Shown here piece after piece: positions 14,078 to 25,525 of a stretch of 64,000 nucleotides of DNA. Numbering within the stretch: the stretch's first letter is position 1; each line of letters starts with the position of its first letter. A program made the position numbers and the translations under genes. Source of the stretch: Rosa chinensis (taxonomy: Eukaryota; Streptophyta; Magnoliopsida; Rosales; Rosaceae); assembly GCF_002994745.2 (NCBI RefSeq), contig NC_037091.1:55475612-55539611 (forward strand), given 5' to 3'. The notes beneath the pieces are model-generated. The model made no database searches and was not told the origin of the DNA. It was given only the letters and a program-made list of their open reading frames with translations.

Positions 14078-15379
14078 GGCCACTATCCTGCTCACCTCAA
14101 AGAGTGGATTAGAGCTTGGACTATGGAACGTAATCACAGGATTCAACTGGGTTTGGACGGATCGTGTAGAAGCTCGTATTACAAGTTCTTGCAGGTAGTT
14201 CAATAATAAATAATCCAGCAAGTTTTGAGATAGAATTTGAGTTTAGCTTGTCAATGAAAAGATGTCTACGATGACCTCTTCTAGAACGTGTTTGCTAAAA
14301 TGGAAATGTAGTTTCAGTCAAACTCAGACCGCTAATGACAGCATTATATTGAATTTAGAGGACATAAAGTACACGCTCGATGTTCCATTGGAACTACTCA
14401 CATGGATGGATGAATGGTTCAAATTATGTAACTTTCTTCTTTTTTATCTCTTTCTTTTTCGTTTTCTTATCCATTATCGAATATTGATCATATAGAATAT
14501 GTTCCCGTAGATAAAAGGAGTACATGGTTTTTCCCTGAAGGCTCTTGTGCTTTTAGATCACGCATGGTTAGGAAAGAAAAAAAACCTGAAAAGTTGTCCT
14601 TAATTTTCTTTTCCTTGCCTTTGAAAAAATAAAAAATAAAAAATCTTTTCCTTGTCTTATCAGCAATTTAAGCCAGGTTGGAGCTCTCAGTCGTGTTCTT
14701 ATTTTCTTCTGGTCTATAATTCGTGTGGAAGGTGTTCTCTCCCTAAAAAAACTCTCAACAAATTTCAATGATTGTTAGAACCCTAAATATAGAAGCAAGG
14801 AATAATCCTTCTTTGTAAGCATAAAATCATTACGTGTGGAATACCAAAATAGATATTCCGAATATCCCACCCATTTATTCCACATGTCTCATGAAACATG
14901 TCCAAATTTAAATTTGCTTGAAGCAGTGAATTAGAAACACCCATATCTTATTCATTTTTTTCACTCCTATATCCAAACTCGAATTGGTTTAATACAATTA
15001 CGGTTGGGATTAGAATTAGGACTAGGATTATGATTAGGAGTCCCATTTTGTTCATACATGGGTCTACCCTGGAGTCTCTATTCATCACTAAAACTTAGAA
15101 CAAAGTTAGGCTGACGAATAGGCTTATAGCATTATTGGTCAATAATAATATCTTGTGGTGCTGGTCCCCTTGATTTCATTATACTTTTCGTCCACCTCCT
15201 CCAACTTTAAAGCTTTCACATTCCCAGTTTTAAAAGCAGGTAACCTATCTATCTCTTCACAATTCCTCTACCTCTACCTCTCTATCTGGTTTAACTGCAA
15301 CCACTTCTCCCTTCTCTGAAATCTGAATTTGGAACCTTCATCTTCTCTCTGACTCTTCCTCTAGCTGGTTTTAGCTTTC
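14078..15379. other. Intergenic between FabG and the TLC gene
   Basis: It holds the 3' UTR of FabG and an AT-rich spacer. From about 15,200 the sequence turns pyrimidine-rich, as in a plant 5' UTR and promoter. No further gene was seen. Confidence 0.45.
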
Positions 15380-16117
15380 ATGGAGACCCCAGTTCTTTTC
15401 ACCCCAACACTCCCCACATTCTTCACCATGTTCTTGCTCATCTATCTCTTCGCTAGATTCGTGCTTTTTCGAAGCTGGGGTCCCAAACATAGGCCAGAAG
15501 CTTCCAGCTGTGTAATATCTCTAGCTCATAGCACTCCTGCAGTTTTCATGGCGATCCATGCACTAATTCATAGCCAGACAACTTCCATTTTCGCCTCCCA
15601 CAACACAGCTTTCGAAAACACTGTGCTTGAATACAGCATAGCTTACTTCTTGGTTGACCTTCTTCACTACTTGCTCTTCTTCCCTTCTGAAGTCCTCTTC
15701 ATTCTTCACCACCTGGCCACACTGTACGTGTTTTTGACTTGCCGCTATGTGGTTCATCATGGGGCTTATGCCATCATCGTGCTTCTTTTTCTTGCTGAGA
15801 TCACCAGCGGTTGCCAGAACGTGTGGACACTTGCGAGTTTTCAAAGGGATGATTCGGCTTCTGCTGCAAAACTGTATGACTTCTTGTCTCCTCGGTTTTA
15901 TGCTTTTTACACTGTTTTTAGAGGGGTTCTGGGGCCTCTGTTTATGTTTAAGATGGGGTTGTTCTATGCGAGTGGGGTGGCCGGAGAAGAAGTTCCGACA
16001 TGGGCGTGGGTTTCTTGGATGGTTGTGATTGTAATAGCTATCTGTGTTAGCATATTGTGGGTTTTGAGTCATTGGAAAGATTGGTACAGAGACAAAGTTC
16101 AGAAGAAAGAGAGGTAG
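15380..16117 (+). CDS. TLC (TRAM-LAG1-CLN8) domain membrane protein
   Basis: This intronless frame encodes 245 residues with several strongly hydrophobic segments (about 10-30, 50-68, 88-105, 112-150, 180-198 and 205-230) and a basic C-terminus ending in QKKER. The stretch around residues 95-130, LLHYLLFFPSEVLFILHHLA and then TCRYVVHHG, is typical of TLC-domain proteins, with paired histidines in and after a membrane helix. Length and layout fit the TLCD4/TLCD5 (TMEM56/TMEM136)-like branch and not ceramide synthases. TLC proteins of this branch are thought to sense, bind or move membrane lipids; the exact substrate cannot be read from sequence. The gene converges on POLA2, and its 3' end has been duplicated nearby (17751-18110). 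Confidence 0.88.
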   Translation: METPVLFTPTLPTFFTMFLLIYLFARFVLFRSWGPKHRPEASSCVISLAHSTPAVFMAIHALIHSQTTSIFASHNTAFENTVLEYSIAYFLVDLLHYLLFFPSEVLFILHHLATLYVFLTCRYVVHHGAYAIIVLLFLAEITSGCQNVWTLASFQRDDSASAAKLYDFLSPRFYAFYTVFRGVLGPLFMFKMGLFYASGVAGEEVPTWAWVSWMVVIVIAICVSILWVLSHWKDWYRDKVQKKER

Positions 16118-16465
16118 AGTTGCCTCTGGTGCTTTCCCTTTTGTTCATAGTAAAAGGATAAGATCATGTATTGTTTGTAATGTAGAATTAGATTAGGGTC
16201 TTTATGGAGAAGGTTCCTGATTGACCATTCAGGGTCTCACATTAACGATATATATACATGAATTTGATCATAGTGAATCTGGTTGAGGATACAAGTCATT
16301 ACATCAAGTATAGGAATCTGTTGTGAATGTATTAGATTTTAACCAAATAACAGAATAAAGTTTGACACCTAGAATCTGCATCCGTTTATATACAGTTTAC
16401 ACAAATTCAATGTTTAAGCATACAGCATAGACAAGCTTGATTTTTAAGCACAGATTCAATGTCTA

Positions 16466-16880
16466 AGCACAAAAGTTCATCCTCCTTTTCCATCTGCCGA
16501 TCTTTCCAGATTGACACAGATGCTGATACGCATTTGACTGGCAGCTGAACCAATCAAAGTTTCTGTTAAAACTTTGCTTGGTGACATTCAGCATCTCCTT
16601 TTTTAACATCTCAGAGTTGCAAAAGTTGAAACCTACTCTCCATTGGTACGACACTCGCCATTCTATGTGATCTGTGAAAACTTGCTGTCATATTGATATT
16701 GGGATAGACATTTACCTTTACAAAAATACTTATCAGGGTACCTAGATTGATTATGCATGTCTGGGACTAATTAGATGTGTGGAGCTTTTGGGGGAAGTGA
16801 AGATTCCAATGGAATTATGGTGGTGGATATTTTATCTGTTCCCGGAAAATTGCAAAAGAGATTTAGATCTTGTCTCTGGA
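16466..16880 (-). pseudogene. POLA2 3' end remnant 1 (exons 15-16)
   Basis: This piece aligns by eye with the last two exons and the intervening intron of the intact POLA2 at 20422-20880. Shared words include ATTGACACAGATG and GACATTCAGCA, in the same order. Small insertions, deletions and stops destroy the frame, and the block encoding GERSEGEQPV is missing. It lies directly downstream of the TLC gene, in the orientation expected of a convergent TLC/POLA2 pair. Confidence 0.75.
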
Positions 16881-17750
16881 TAATCTACTAGGGGTGGACT
16901 TCATGAACCCCACAATGCAGAGCAAAGGGAGGCTCGAACTTGGACAATAACACATTTGATCTATTCTTCCTAGCCGCACAGGTAAATGTAGATTGTTTAG
17001 TTTTTGCAGAATGCATATGTGACCTCAAACATGAGAGGAGCAGAACCCAATTAAGCTCTCAAATTTAAACTTTGCTTCAAGTTTTCGAGAGCTAGGTTGG
17101 ATTTTGTTTCCAGTCTGCACGCCCAACATCACATGTGCAGTCTCCAAAAACTAATTGGACACACACATTTACAGCTCGAAGAAGAAAAGACTAATAATTA
17201 TCCTAAATCAAAACCTCCCATATTGCTTTCCTGCATTCTGGGGTTCATGATATCAGCCGCTAAACCAATGCCACCTGCAACAACTACTAGTGGTGTCAGG
17301 GAAGATATAAAGTTTGGGTTGGTTAGGTGTTTGAGTTCTTTTATGGTGGTTAAAGGTGGGCACGATTGGCATGGGACATCACACCTCTTATTTCAGCCTA
17401 TTCACAACCCTTGCATGCACTACCAAACCCTAATCCCGTCCTTTGCATTGCTTCTCTACCTTCCAAACAGATGCACCAGCTAGGGTTCTCCCTGTCTCTA
17501 ATTAATTAAGTTTACAAAAGAACAACCCTGCAAAACTCAAAAAATCCAAAACCTCTCAACAGAACCAGTCCTACTAGCTAGCTAGACTAACCCCTTAAAA
17601 GTTCAACATATATCACAGCCCCCAAAAAGAGGCCATTGCGCCTACTAAAAACACAATAGCAGATGCAGCTGCAGCTTGTACTAGTCCAAATACTAGGATG
17701 GCTTGGACTGCTCCCTGCTTGCGTTTGGAAGTATTGAGGTCTAGGGTTGT
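16881..17750. other. Intergenic, possible faint coding traces
   Basis: On the minus strand a frame ending near 17220 reads GGIGLAADIMNPRMQESN behind a possible acceptor, and another ending near 17602 reads a hydrophobic AAAASAIVFLVGAMASFWGL. I could not assign either to a family. A plus-strand frame at 17097-17483 has no recognisable content. Confidence 0.3.
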
Positions 17751-18110
17751 GATTTTAATAGCTATCAGTGTTACTATATTGTGGATTTTGGATGATTGAA
17801 AAGATACAGAGATAGAGTGCTGAAGAAAGAGGTAGAGTATGTGGTGCTTTTCCCATTTGTTAATCCTTTCTGTTTATGTGGTATAAACCTTATACTTCTA
17901 GATAAGATAATTTATTTCTTGAATTACCTCTGATGTATCATTGGATAGGCTGGTGTTCATGGGGAAGGTTTCAAATTGATCATTCAGGGTCTCACATTGA
18001 CTATATACATGAGCTTATACTATTCTTGGACTCACAACAATGAATCTGGTTGATCTTAGTCATTACAACAAGTATTGAAATCTATTTTTGATGGAATACA
18101 ATAAACCTTA
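17751..18110 (+). pseudogene. Duplicated 3' end of the TLC gene
   Basis: From GGTTGTGATTTTAATAGC onward it matches the last 30 codons of the TLC gene (from about 16020), then continues through the same 3' flank, including CATTCAGGGTCTCACATT (compare 16230 and 17985). A stop replaces the tryptophan/histidine region, so it is not functional. The remnant of POLA2 exons 15-16 follows at 18205, so the junction of the two convergent genes was copied as one block. Confidence 0.78.
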
Positions 18111-18204
18111 AACAAAACACAGAATAAATTTGAAATTAGAATCTGAATCTGTTCAGATAAAGCAAGTTACACAAATTCAATATCTGAATGCCATAATAGT
18201 TAAG

Positions 18205-18590
18205 CTCCCTCTTTCTCCCTTTACCAGTCTTCCCAAATTGACACAGATGCATTTAAAGGGCACCTGGAACCAAAGCAAAATTTCTGTTACATTTGCTTGG
18301 TGACATTCAGCGTCTTAATGATTTTAATATCTCATGGTGACAAGATCTAAAACTGATTTCATTGGGGTGGCAACAGTCATCTTAATTGCTTTGACATTGA
18401 AAATTTGAAATTGGTATGAACATGTACCTTCATGAAATACTCCATTTCTGACAGTAGGATTAGAATTCATGTCTGGGATCAATTAGTGCTTCTGGAGCAA
18501 GTGCACAATCCAATGGAGTTCTGTTGGTGGAAATAGAGGATAAAAACTGTTTCCAGAAAATTGCAAAAGAAATTTAGAGCTTTAGATTGT
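18205..18590 (-). pseudogene. POLA2 3' end remnant 2 (exons 15-16)
   Basis: It is closely similar to the intact POLA2 exon 16, intron 15 and exon 15 (20422-20880) and to remnant 1. Words such as GACACAGATGCATTTAA and TCTGGAGCAAGTG recur in order. It lacks the GERSEGEQPV-coding block, as remnant 1 does, so the two decayed copies probably derive from one already-deleted copy, or the intact gene gained the block. Confidence 0.78.
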
Positions 18591-20421
18591 AAAGTACTTC
18601 TCCACCATACAGACTTATATATACTAACAACAGATCATTAAGTTGCCAAATTCATCGGATCATATATATTGATCTTCATTGTACGTTTTTCTGTTAAAGT
18701 GGATGATGATGAAGAACCATGACAATACGTTCATAGCATCACGTCATACAGGACTTCTCTATGGATGATGATCCATATCAATGACTGAAGGACTTTGGAC
18801 CATCAAGAAAACTTCGACCAAAAGTGTTCAACATGAATCGAGCAACAGTTGTTTACTTACTGAAGCAACATAAATACTGGAATGAAATTTTTTGGGAAAA
18901 TGTCAAGTTATTGATAGTGAGAATTTTAGTTTCCAAATATAGATTAGTTAGTACATCTTTTTGTAGTGAGAATAAATGAATAACTAGACATATAGACCAG
19001 AAATCAAAATTAGCAGTCGCACTTGTTCTTGCTCCTGGAGGATCACACACTACAATTTGGCTGCAAAAAAAACACAGTAGAAACGGCAGTGATGACAAAC
19101 TGTGCATTCTCAGTTGTTTTTTTTTATTTTTTTTAAAATCAAGTAAGAGATTAAGCGATATTAGTCTTTCGGATTCAAACACTGTAGGGCACAAAGCCCA
19201 CCCTTGATCCCGAACCACTCCCTGGGAATCCACTGCCCTTCCCCCTACTTGTTATTTTATTAATAAACAAAAGAAAAAGTACAGGCTGAGAAAAAAGGGG
19301 GGACATAAACCTTACCCCAAATACAAAAGGAAAGGAAAACAGAGCTTCATGCCTAACAAAAGCTCAAAACTACAACTATGGACACCCCCAGCAAACAGCC
19401 ATAATACCATCTTCCATGACAAACAATAAAATCAGTTGTACCAAACTGTGCATTCTCAATTGCTTGCTGTATCAATAAAATCAGTTGTATCAAACTGTGC
19501 AACCAATCTTCCGAGCTCTAATTAAAATCATGACTAAGTACAGCAATGGTGATGTTCAAGACAATGACTTGCTAAGGATGGAATAGATTAATATATACTA
19601 GAACTTTGAATATACGTGGATTACAGTGTTACTTTCTTGTGTCGGTACCTAATAAGAGAACAAGCTTCAGTTGAACCGCTGAAACTTCGTCGTTGGCACC
19701 CACAAAAAACAATAAATTAAAAGAATATCGCCAACGAAAAATTTGTTGGTAAAAGTTTCCATAAAAAGATGAAATAAGTTTTCGTTGGCAGAAGTGTTCC
19801 ATGGTTCAAAACTTCAAATTGCTGGTAAATTAGGGGCTTTGACTTGTTCAACTAATGGAAAGCACTCCTGATAGATGCAATAAGCTCTTTTCATATGGTC
19901 TCTGAACTTGGGATTCAGTTAGCTGTTTTGTTTGTTCACTTGTATTCTGTTCATGCCTTTTAAGCCTTAGCTTGGTTCCTTGAGTAGCAATAATGCTTAT
20001 GTAATTGCTGGTAAGTTATGAGCCTGACTTGTTCAATTAATCGAAAGCACTCATTCATTTTGTAATCAGGTGTTACCAATAATTATGAACTCCTTTGTTA
20101 TTTCGTTTTGCAGAAGCATTATTAACAATTGACTATCTCAATTAGATAAGCTAGCCCGCAGTACATATCAAAGTAGTTGATGTGTGCGGTTGAAATGGTA
20201 CTGAAGAATGCAGTGTGCACTGTTTTTTCATTGTCTTGGATATTCTTTACTATATCTCTTTTTGTACAGCATTGAAAATGTAAAATATCCTCATTATCAA
20301 TGATGGCAATGAGTATTGGAATCTATAAATGATACAATAAAGTTCAACAAAAAAAACACAATAAACTATAACTTACCTGCACTGTTCTGATTTACACAAG
20401 CTAGCTAAACAAATCCAAGGT
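18591..20421. other. Intergenic, 3' of POLA2
   Basis: It contains the retroposon insertion described at 19117-19441 and two imperfect copies of a roughly 60-bp block sharing GACTTGTTCAA and AAAGCACTC (near 19835 and 20020). Around 19690-19790 are the words CGCCAACGAAAA and TTTTCGTTGGCAG in opposite orientation, which may be a transposon remnant. No gene was seen. Confidence 0.4.
19117..19441 (-). mobile_element. Short non-LTR retroposon (LINE/SINE-like), 325 bp
   Basis: A 21-bp direct repeat differing at one base (19096-19116 and 19442-19462, starting CAAACTGTGCATTCTCA) brackets an insertion that opens with a T-rich tract. That is the poly(A) tail of a minus-strand retroposon. The long target duplication and poly(A) are diagnostic of target-primed reverse transcription. 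No reverse transcriptase remains, so it is either a 5'-truncated LINE or a SINE; an internal GGTTCGGGATC on the minus strand could be a tRNA-type B box. Confidence 0.7.
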
Positions 20422-23400
20422 TTATATGCCTATAATGGAAGCATTGGATGTGTCAGGACTACCATAGTAGTTAAGCTCTACAAAAGTACCCCCTCCTTCT
20501 CCCTTTGCAAGTCTTCCAGGATTGACACAGATGCATTTAACCGGCTGTTCTCCTTCACTTCTTTCACCGAGGGACAGCACCTGAAACCAAAGCAAAATTT
20601 CTATTAACTTTTCTTGAGGACATTCGGCAACTCCTAGGTTTAAACATCACATTGTCATAAAATCTAAAACCAATTTTCATCGGTGTGGCAATATCACCAT
20701 TCTGTATGATCTGTTAGATTTGCTTTGACATTGAAATTGGTATGAACATTTACCTTTACAAAATACTTCATGTCAGAGGGTAGGATGAGAATGTCTGGGA
20801 TCAATGAGATGTTCAGAGCTTCTGGAGCAAGTGAAAAATCCAATGGAACACTTTCTGCTGGTGGATATAAAGGATAAAAGCTGTTCCAAAAAATTACAAA
20901 ATAGGTTTGAGTTTTAGATGGAAGCCACTTCTCACCATATGGACTTATACTAACATGAACTGAACAATGCTTTTATAAGTTATTAGAAACATGCCTGCGT
21001 TGGCTGAGTATATGGTTTGCAAGTCTACTCATGCGATCACTGGGTGTTCCATCCTTTGGAATACGTGAGGTCTCCTCTCCACTAAGGTGTTTAAGAATAT
21101 CGACAGAGCAGCAACCTATCTTGACCTGAAACCAGAAGTTGAGTACGAAATTACTTCTACATCCCACCATCTATGCTTTGGATAAGTAAGGCCAACGGAC
21201 ATATAAAAACTGGTGCTATTGTGGCTACAGCTCCCGATTTGGAAGAAATGCAACTAAAGCATAGATAGAAACATTTGCAATGCAAATGCATAATACAAAC
21301 TTTGTCAACTACAGATCATTATTTTGCCAATTAATCTCGTATACAGTCATCTCATCAGCAACATGGAGCATCATCTTTATCATTTTGCTCTCATGTACAG
21401 GTTCTTAACCTGTGAGAATGAACTATTTCAATGTTGGTTTTTGTTGTACGGCCTCAAGATGTCTTAATTTTCTAACTGCTGAAGGTTCTGTAATATCATA
21501 CCAATGAATTGAAAGTATATAAGCAACATACAGTTTGAATGACAGGTTCAAAGTTGAGAAAGGAAGACCTGCATTACAAAATCAAATAAAGGACAGTCTT
21601 ACTCTAAGTTCATCCTTGAGATCGTGTTACAATGACCAAGTGTATCTTGCGATTTAAATCCGAAGTTTTAATCTTCATATGATTTTTGAACTAGAACTTT
21701 TGGGTTTAACATTAACAGTATTTTGGAATAAGTTAACAGTGTTATTCTCATAATTTCACAGCAAGTGCCATGTGTGTTACCTGATTTGCCTCGAACATTC
21801 CTGGATTTGTGATACTTGTGATCTGAGTAAGAATATGTGAAACCACTTAGTAAGTGCAAATCCAGAAAATGAAATTTACTTAGGAATTGCCTAGTGGTTT
21901 GAAAGATAAATCGCTCAAAATTTACAAAACCAATGTACCTGACGTTTGAGATCCGGAGGACGAATATCAAAGGGAGGCTGCAAGACCAAACAAAGATTAT
22001 ATAATATATTAATATTATATTTCTTGTAGCATCTTGATGAATTGTAAGCACATATGTACTATATGTATTTGATTGAAAAGCAACATTACCTGAGGGAAAA
22101 CAAAGTCATGGTTAGCATCACGTACAGATGGTACAAGAACGACACGCGCATGGGAGCCCATGTATTCTGCATAATCTTGCAACTGCTCAAAGATAAAAGG
22201 AAAAAAGGCATGAAGAAAAACAGATGTTTGATAGTCTTCAAGATAACAATTACACAACTTCGAAACTACATACCCTTCTTATAATTTCAAATTGGAATAT
22301 GTCATCAAAGGTCCTGTCAACAGTGCCTTTCTTAATTTCTGGATGTTCAGAATCAATAAATGGTCCTAGCTGAGAAAAAACATCATATGTCAACATGAAA
22401 GATCAACATAGTAAAATTCTTGAGAAAAATTCTGTTGCAGAAAAGTAGATACTTGCCAATATAAGCAATTGAGGAAGCTTTCTGTTTGCATATGCTAGCA
22501 GCTCTTTTAGAGGTTCAAACAGTAAATTGTCAATCGTGGTAAAAGGACCTGATGCAATGATCTGTTTTAAATACGGAAGGTATGGGTTACCAACATAGAT
22601 CAAAAAATTTGCAAGGAATCGCAGAAGTTATATGTTTCACAATAATCAGCAAATATTTAAAGTACTAGGACAACATCACCTAACATTTGAGCAAGCAGAA
22701 AGTAATATTTTTTTGTTTGTTTCCAGAAATGTAAGATATATGCTGCCCTTTGCTTGGATAGGGTTAGCAAACCAAACCCTTCTACCTCTTCACTTAATGA
22801 CAAATGCTCTCCAATTAGAAACAATACATTCTATTATCCTCTAGTCTTTCTTGTTCCTCTAAAAGCCTACAACTTACAAATTGTTGATTTTTGAAGCAGT
22901 GCATCACCAGCTTCCTTAAAGAACTTCTAATTGTCTAGATTTTATGGTACCATCACTAGGGAAACTCTACCTTTAGCTTCTCAAAAATTTATATCTAAAC
23001 ATTATCTTTCAAGTGAGTTCAGAGTGTGCTGTGGAAAATGAATTCTGGTTTAGTGAAAACAGTAAACAATTCAATATGACTGATAGATGAATAAGCTTTA
23101 GCATAAGAAAACAGGTGTGTCTCATAGATTGACACAGGCTACAGGTTTACATACCACTGATAGCTCTGGTTGTGGACTGGCCAGATCGATTGACAAACTC
23201 TCCGGATCCAAAGCTGGCTTTTTTGCAGGATGCAAGTTTTCATCAGCAGCAACAGATAAAGGGATTGAATCAATCAGTTTAGAAGCAATGAAGCAATGTC
23301 CACTAGGATTGTGCCCCACAATACCCACTACCTGCAGGAATACAATTGTTCCATGTTAGATTTTAAACATGATGTTCATTTCAACATCTGAAATCAGAGC

Positions 23401-23818
23401 CATGGTTTTTGCATCTGATGTTCTAATACCTGGCCTGGAAAGATTGAATACTGGCTCACATGGTGTAACTCTAGTCGAACACGTTGGCCTCCAGAATGTT
23501 CAGCACTACAAAAATCAAAGAAGTGAAAAGAAAAATATCATTCAAAATCCTGTTGCATATGAAGAATTATAGGAAAGTCCATGAGTTTCTACCTGCTTTG
23601 CAGCAAGGTGGACTTCTCGTTCAAATGGCCTTCTCCATCACAAAAGATCATCCCAACCGTAAATATGCTTTTCTGAAACAAGATATTTTTTCAGATGATT
23701 AGACTTATGCTCTATGTAGAAACATACTCTTAAAAGCAAACAAGTGACAACATGAAGATTGAATTTCAAGTTGAAATCATAACCAGCTTTAGATTGATTT
23801 TCTTCCCACCCTTTTTAA

Positions 23819-23881
<63 letters not shown>

Positions 23882-25291
23882 GAGAGAGAGAGAGGGATTA
23901 CTATACCTCAGAAGAAATTGTAGGGTCCACTGGTTCCTCATACTGCCCGGATGAAACCAGTGCAGTTGCATGCTTTAAAATTCGGGTTTCGAGTGCATTA
24001 AACTGAGCCAACAAAAGCTTAAGTTAGTGAAGTACTTATGTGAAGGTGAAATCAATATGCTAAAATAAGTTTCACTTACCCTATCTGCAATCCTATCATA
24101 CATGAACCTACAGCCTATTTCAGGACCTGAACCATGGACTGCTAAAGAACACCTCTTCCCAGGCTTAACCCTCCTGATAATGTCATCTTCGTCTTGATCC
24201 TCATTATCATCTTCCTTCTTGACACTCTCTGTATTTGGCATATTTTCAATACTAAATTTCACAACAAACTTGTCAGTTCGTCTACCAAAGGGGGTTATAA
24301 GCTTTGTTGGTTTTCCAGAAGAAGGAATGTTCCCATTTGTTTGTGGAGTTGAGTAGAGTGAATCTGAATAGTGGTTCTGGGATTTGGATATTGGAGTGTG
24401 AAGAACCGTTTCCTCTATATCTACATCTTCACCATTCAAAATCCTGCACAGGGTTTCCCATCTCTTATCAGATACTGAATTACCGATACAAATCATAATA
24501 ATTCAATGTCCACAAACATAGAGATATTGCCAGACCACTAGTATACTTGCTAGCTGTTCATAGTTGTGTAAATTGCTTGAGTTTAGACCTCTACTTTCTC
24601 ATCTAACGGTTCCTACTCAATGACTGTCAAATCCTCTTTGTATCATTCCCATTTTATCATATATCCCCAAAGGACCTATATCAACTGCTCTCCAAGTTAC
24701 AAGGAAACACACACAAATTCACAACTCGTATATACATAAATACAGCAAAATCATATACCGTACTTACATGTCCACATCATTACTCGAGTAGATATGCAGA
24801 CCGGGTTCCTCCTTATTATTCAGAGCTTCTTTCTGCTCATTCTGCAAATGCTGTAAAAACCCTTCCATTTCCACATCTCGAACCACCGGTTCGTTTAACT
24901 GCCTGCAGTATATCATGCATATATAAACCCAATCCCTTGCTCTTATGACAAGTCCAAAATTAAAGGCCAGGATCTTCCCATAAACCCAAAAAAAAAAAAA
25001 AAATGGAATCGATTTGGCCAGAACCCTAAACACGCAGATTCGGAAGAGGAATTGACCTGTTGAGGTAGTAAATTTCCCAGCTTGAAACGAGATCCGAAGG
25101 CGTGAGCTTGTAATTGATGCAGAAAGTGAGACCTAATCCAAGATTATCAGTGAGCGAGTGTGGTCGTGGAATTAGGGATTTTGGGTGCAAAAAAAGAAAA
25201 GAAAAAAGATCTTACATTTTTTGAGAATTTGGTCTTCTTCGTCGAGAGTGAAGTCGCTCTTGATGAATTCCGCTTTGATTTGGTCTTCCAT
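20422..25291 (-). CDS. POLA2: DNA polymerase alpha subunit B (POLA2)
   Basis: This is the regulatory B subunit of the DNA polymerase alpha-primase complex, which starts leading and lagging strands in the nucleus. Sixteen exons were read: 25216-25291, 25057-25132, 24768-24902, 24080-24443, 23907-24002, 23593-23672, 23430-23505, 23155-23331, 22457-22561, 22274-22369, 22090-22182, 21939-21977, 21781-21822, 20995-21125, 20754-20880 and 20422-20580. They total 1,872 nt and 623 residues, close to Arabidopsis At1g67630 (recalled). The N-terminal helical domain starts MEDQIKAEFIKSDFTLDEED. An acidic linker, an OB fold and the inactive calcineurin-like phosphoesterase domain follow (VGHNPSGHC, LGPFIDSEHP, VLVPSVRDANHDFVFP), ending in NPGRLAKGEGGGTFVE. 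Two introns use GC donors: after exon 9 (TTG|GCAAGT) and exon 14 (CAG|GCATGT). The frame is intact throughout. The adjoining LHT gene matches Arabidopsis order (At1g67640, recalled). Confidence 0.95.
23822..23894. repeat. (AG)n microsatellite with ACAG block in POLA2 intron 5
   Basis: It is dinucleotide AG interrupted by several ACAG units, located between POLA2 exons 5 and 6, and is likely length-polymorphic. Confidence 0.9.
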
Positions 25292-25525
25292 TTTTTGGAA
25301 TTAGGGATCTGAATCTCTCTCTCTCTAGGGTTTATAAGCCGCCAATTTGGGAGTTGCGGAGATTTGGCGGGAAGTTTTAGGGGGGATAACTACTTTGCAA
25401 TTCCCATATTGCCCTTTTCACAAATTGACATGTCGTAAATTTCGGAGTGATGTATTTTTCTTTTTCTTTTTTCTTTCTATTGGTGAAATTTAGTAACATG
25501 CTCATTGCATTAAATGGGATCCACC

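Noticed and set aside
14262..14495. 77-codon frame downstream of FabG
   Set aside because: It has no similarity to known proteins and a hydrophobic tail from T-rich sequence; likely 3' UTR or intergenic chance.
15563..16072. 169-codon antisense frame inside the TLC gene
   Set aside because: It is the shadow of the real coding frame on the other strand; it lacks membrane or domain character of its own.
17097..17483. 128-codon plus-strand frame
   Set aside because: It has no recognisable motif, no splice context and uneven composition; probably chance.
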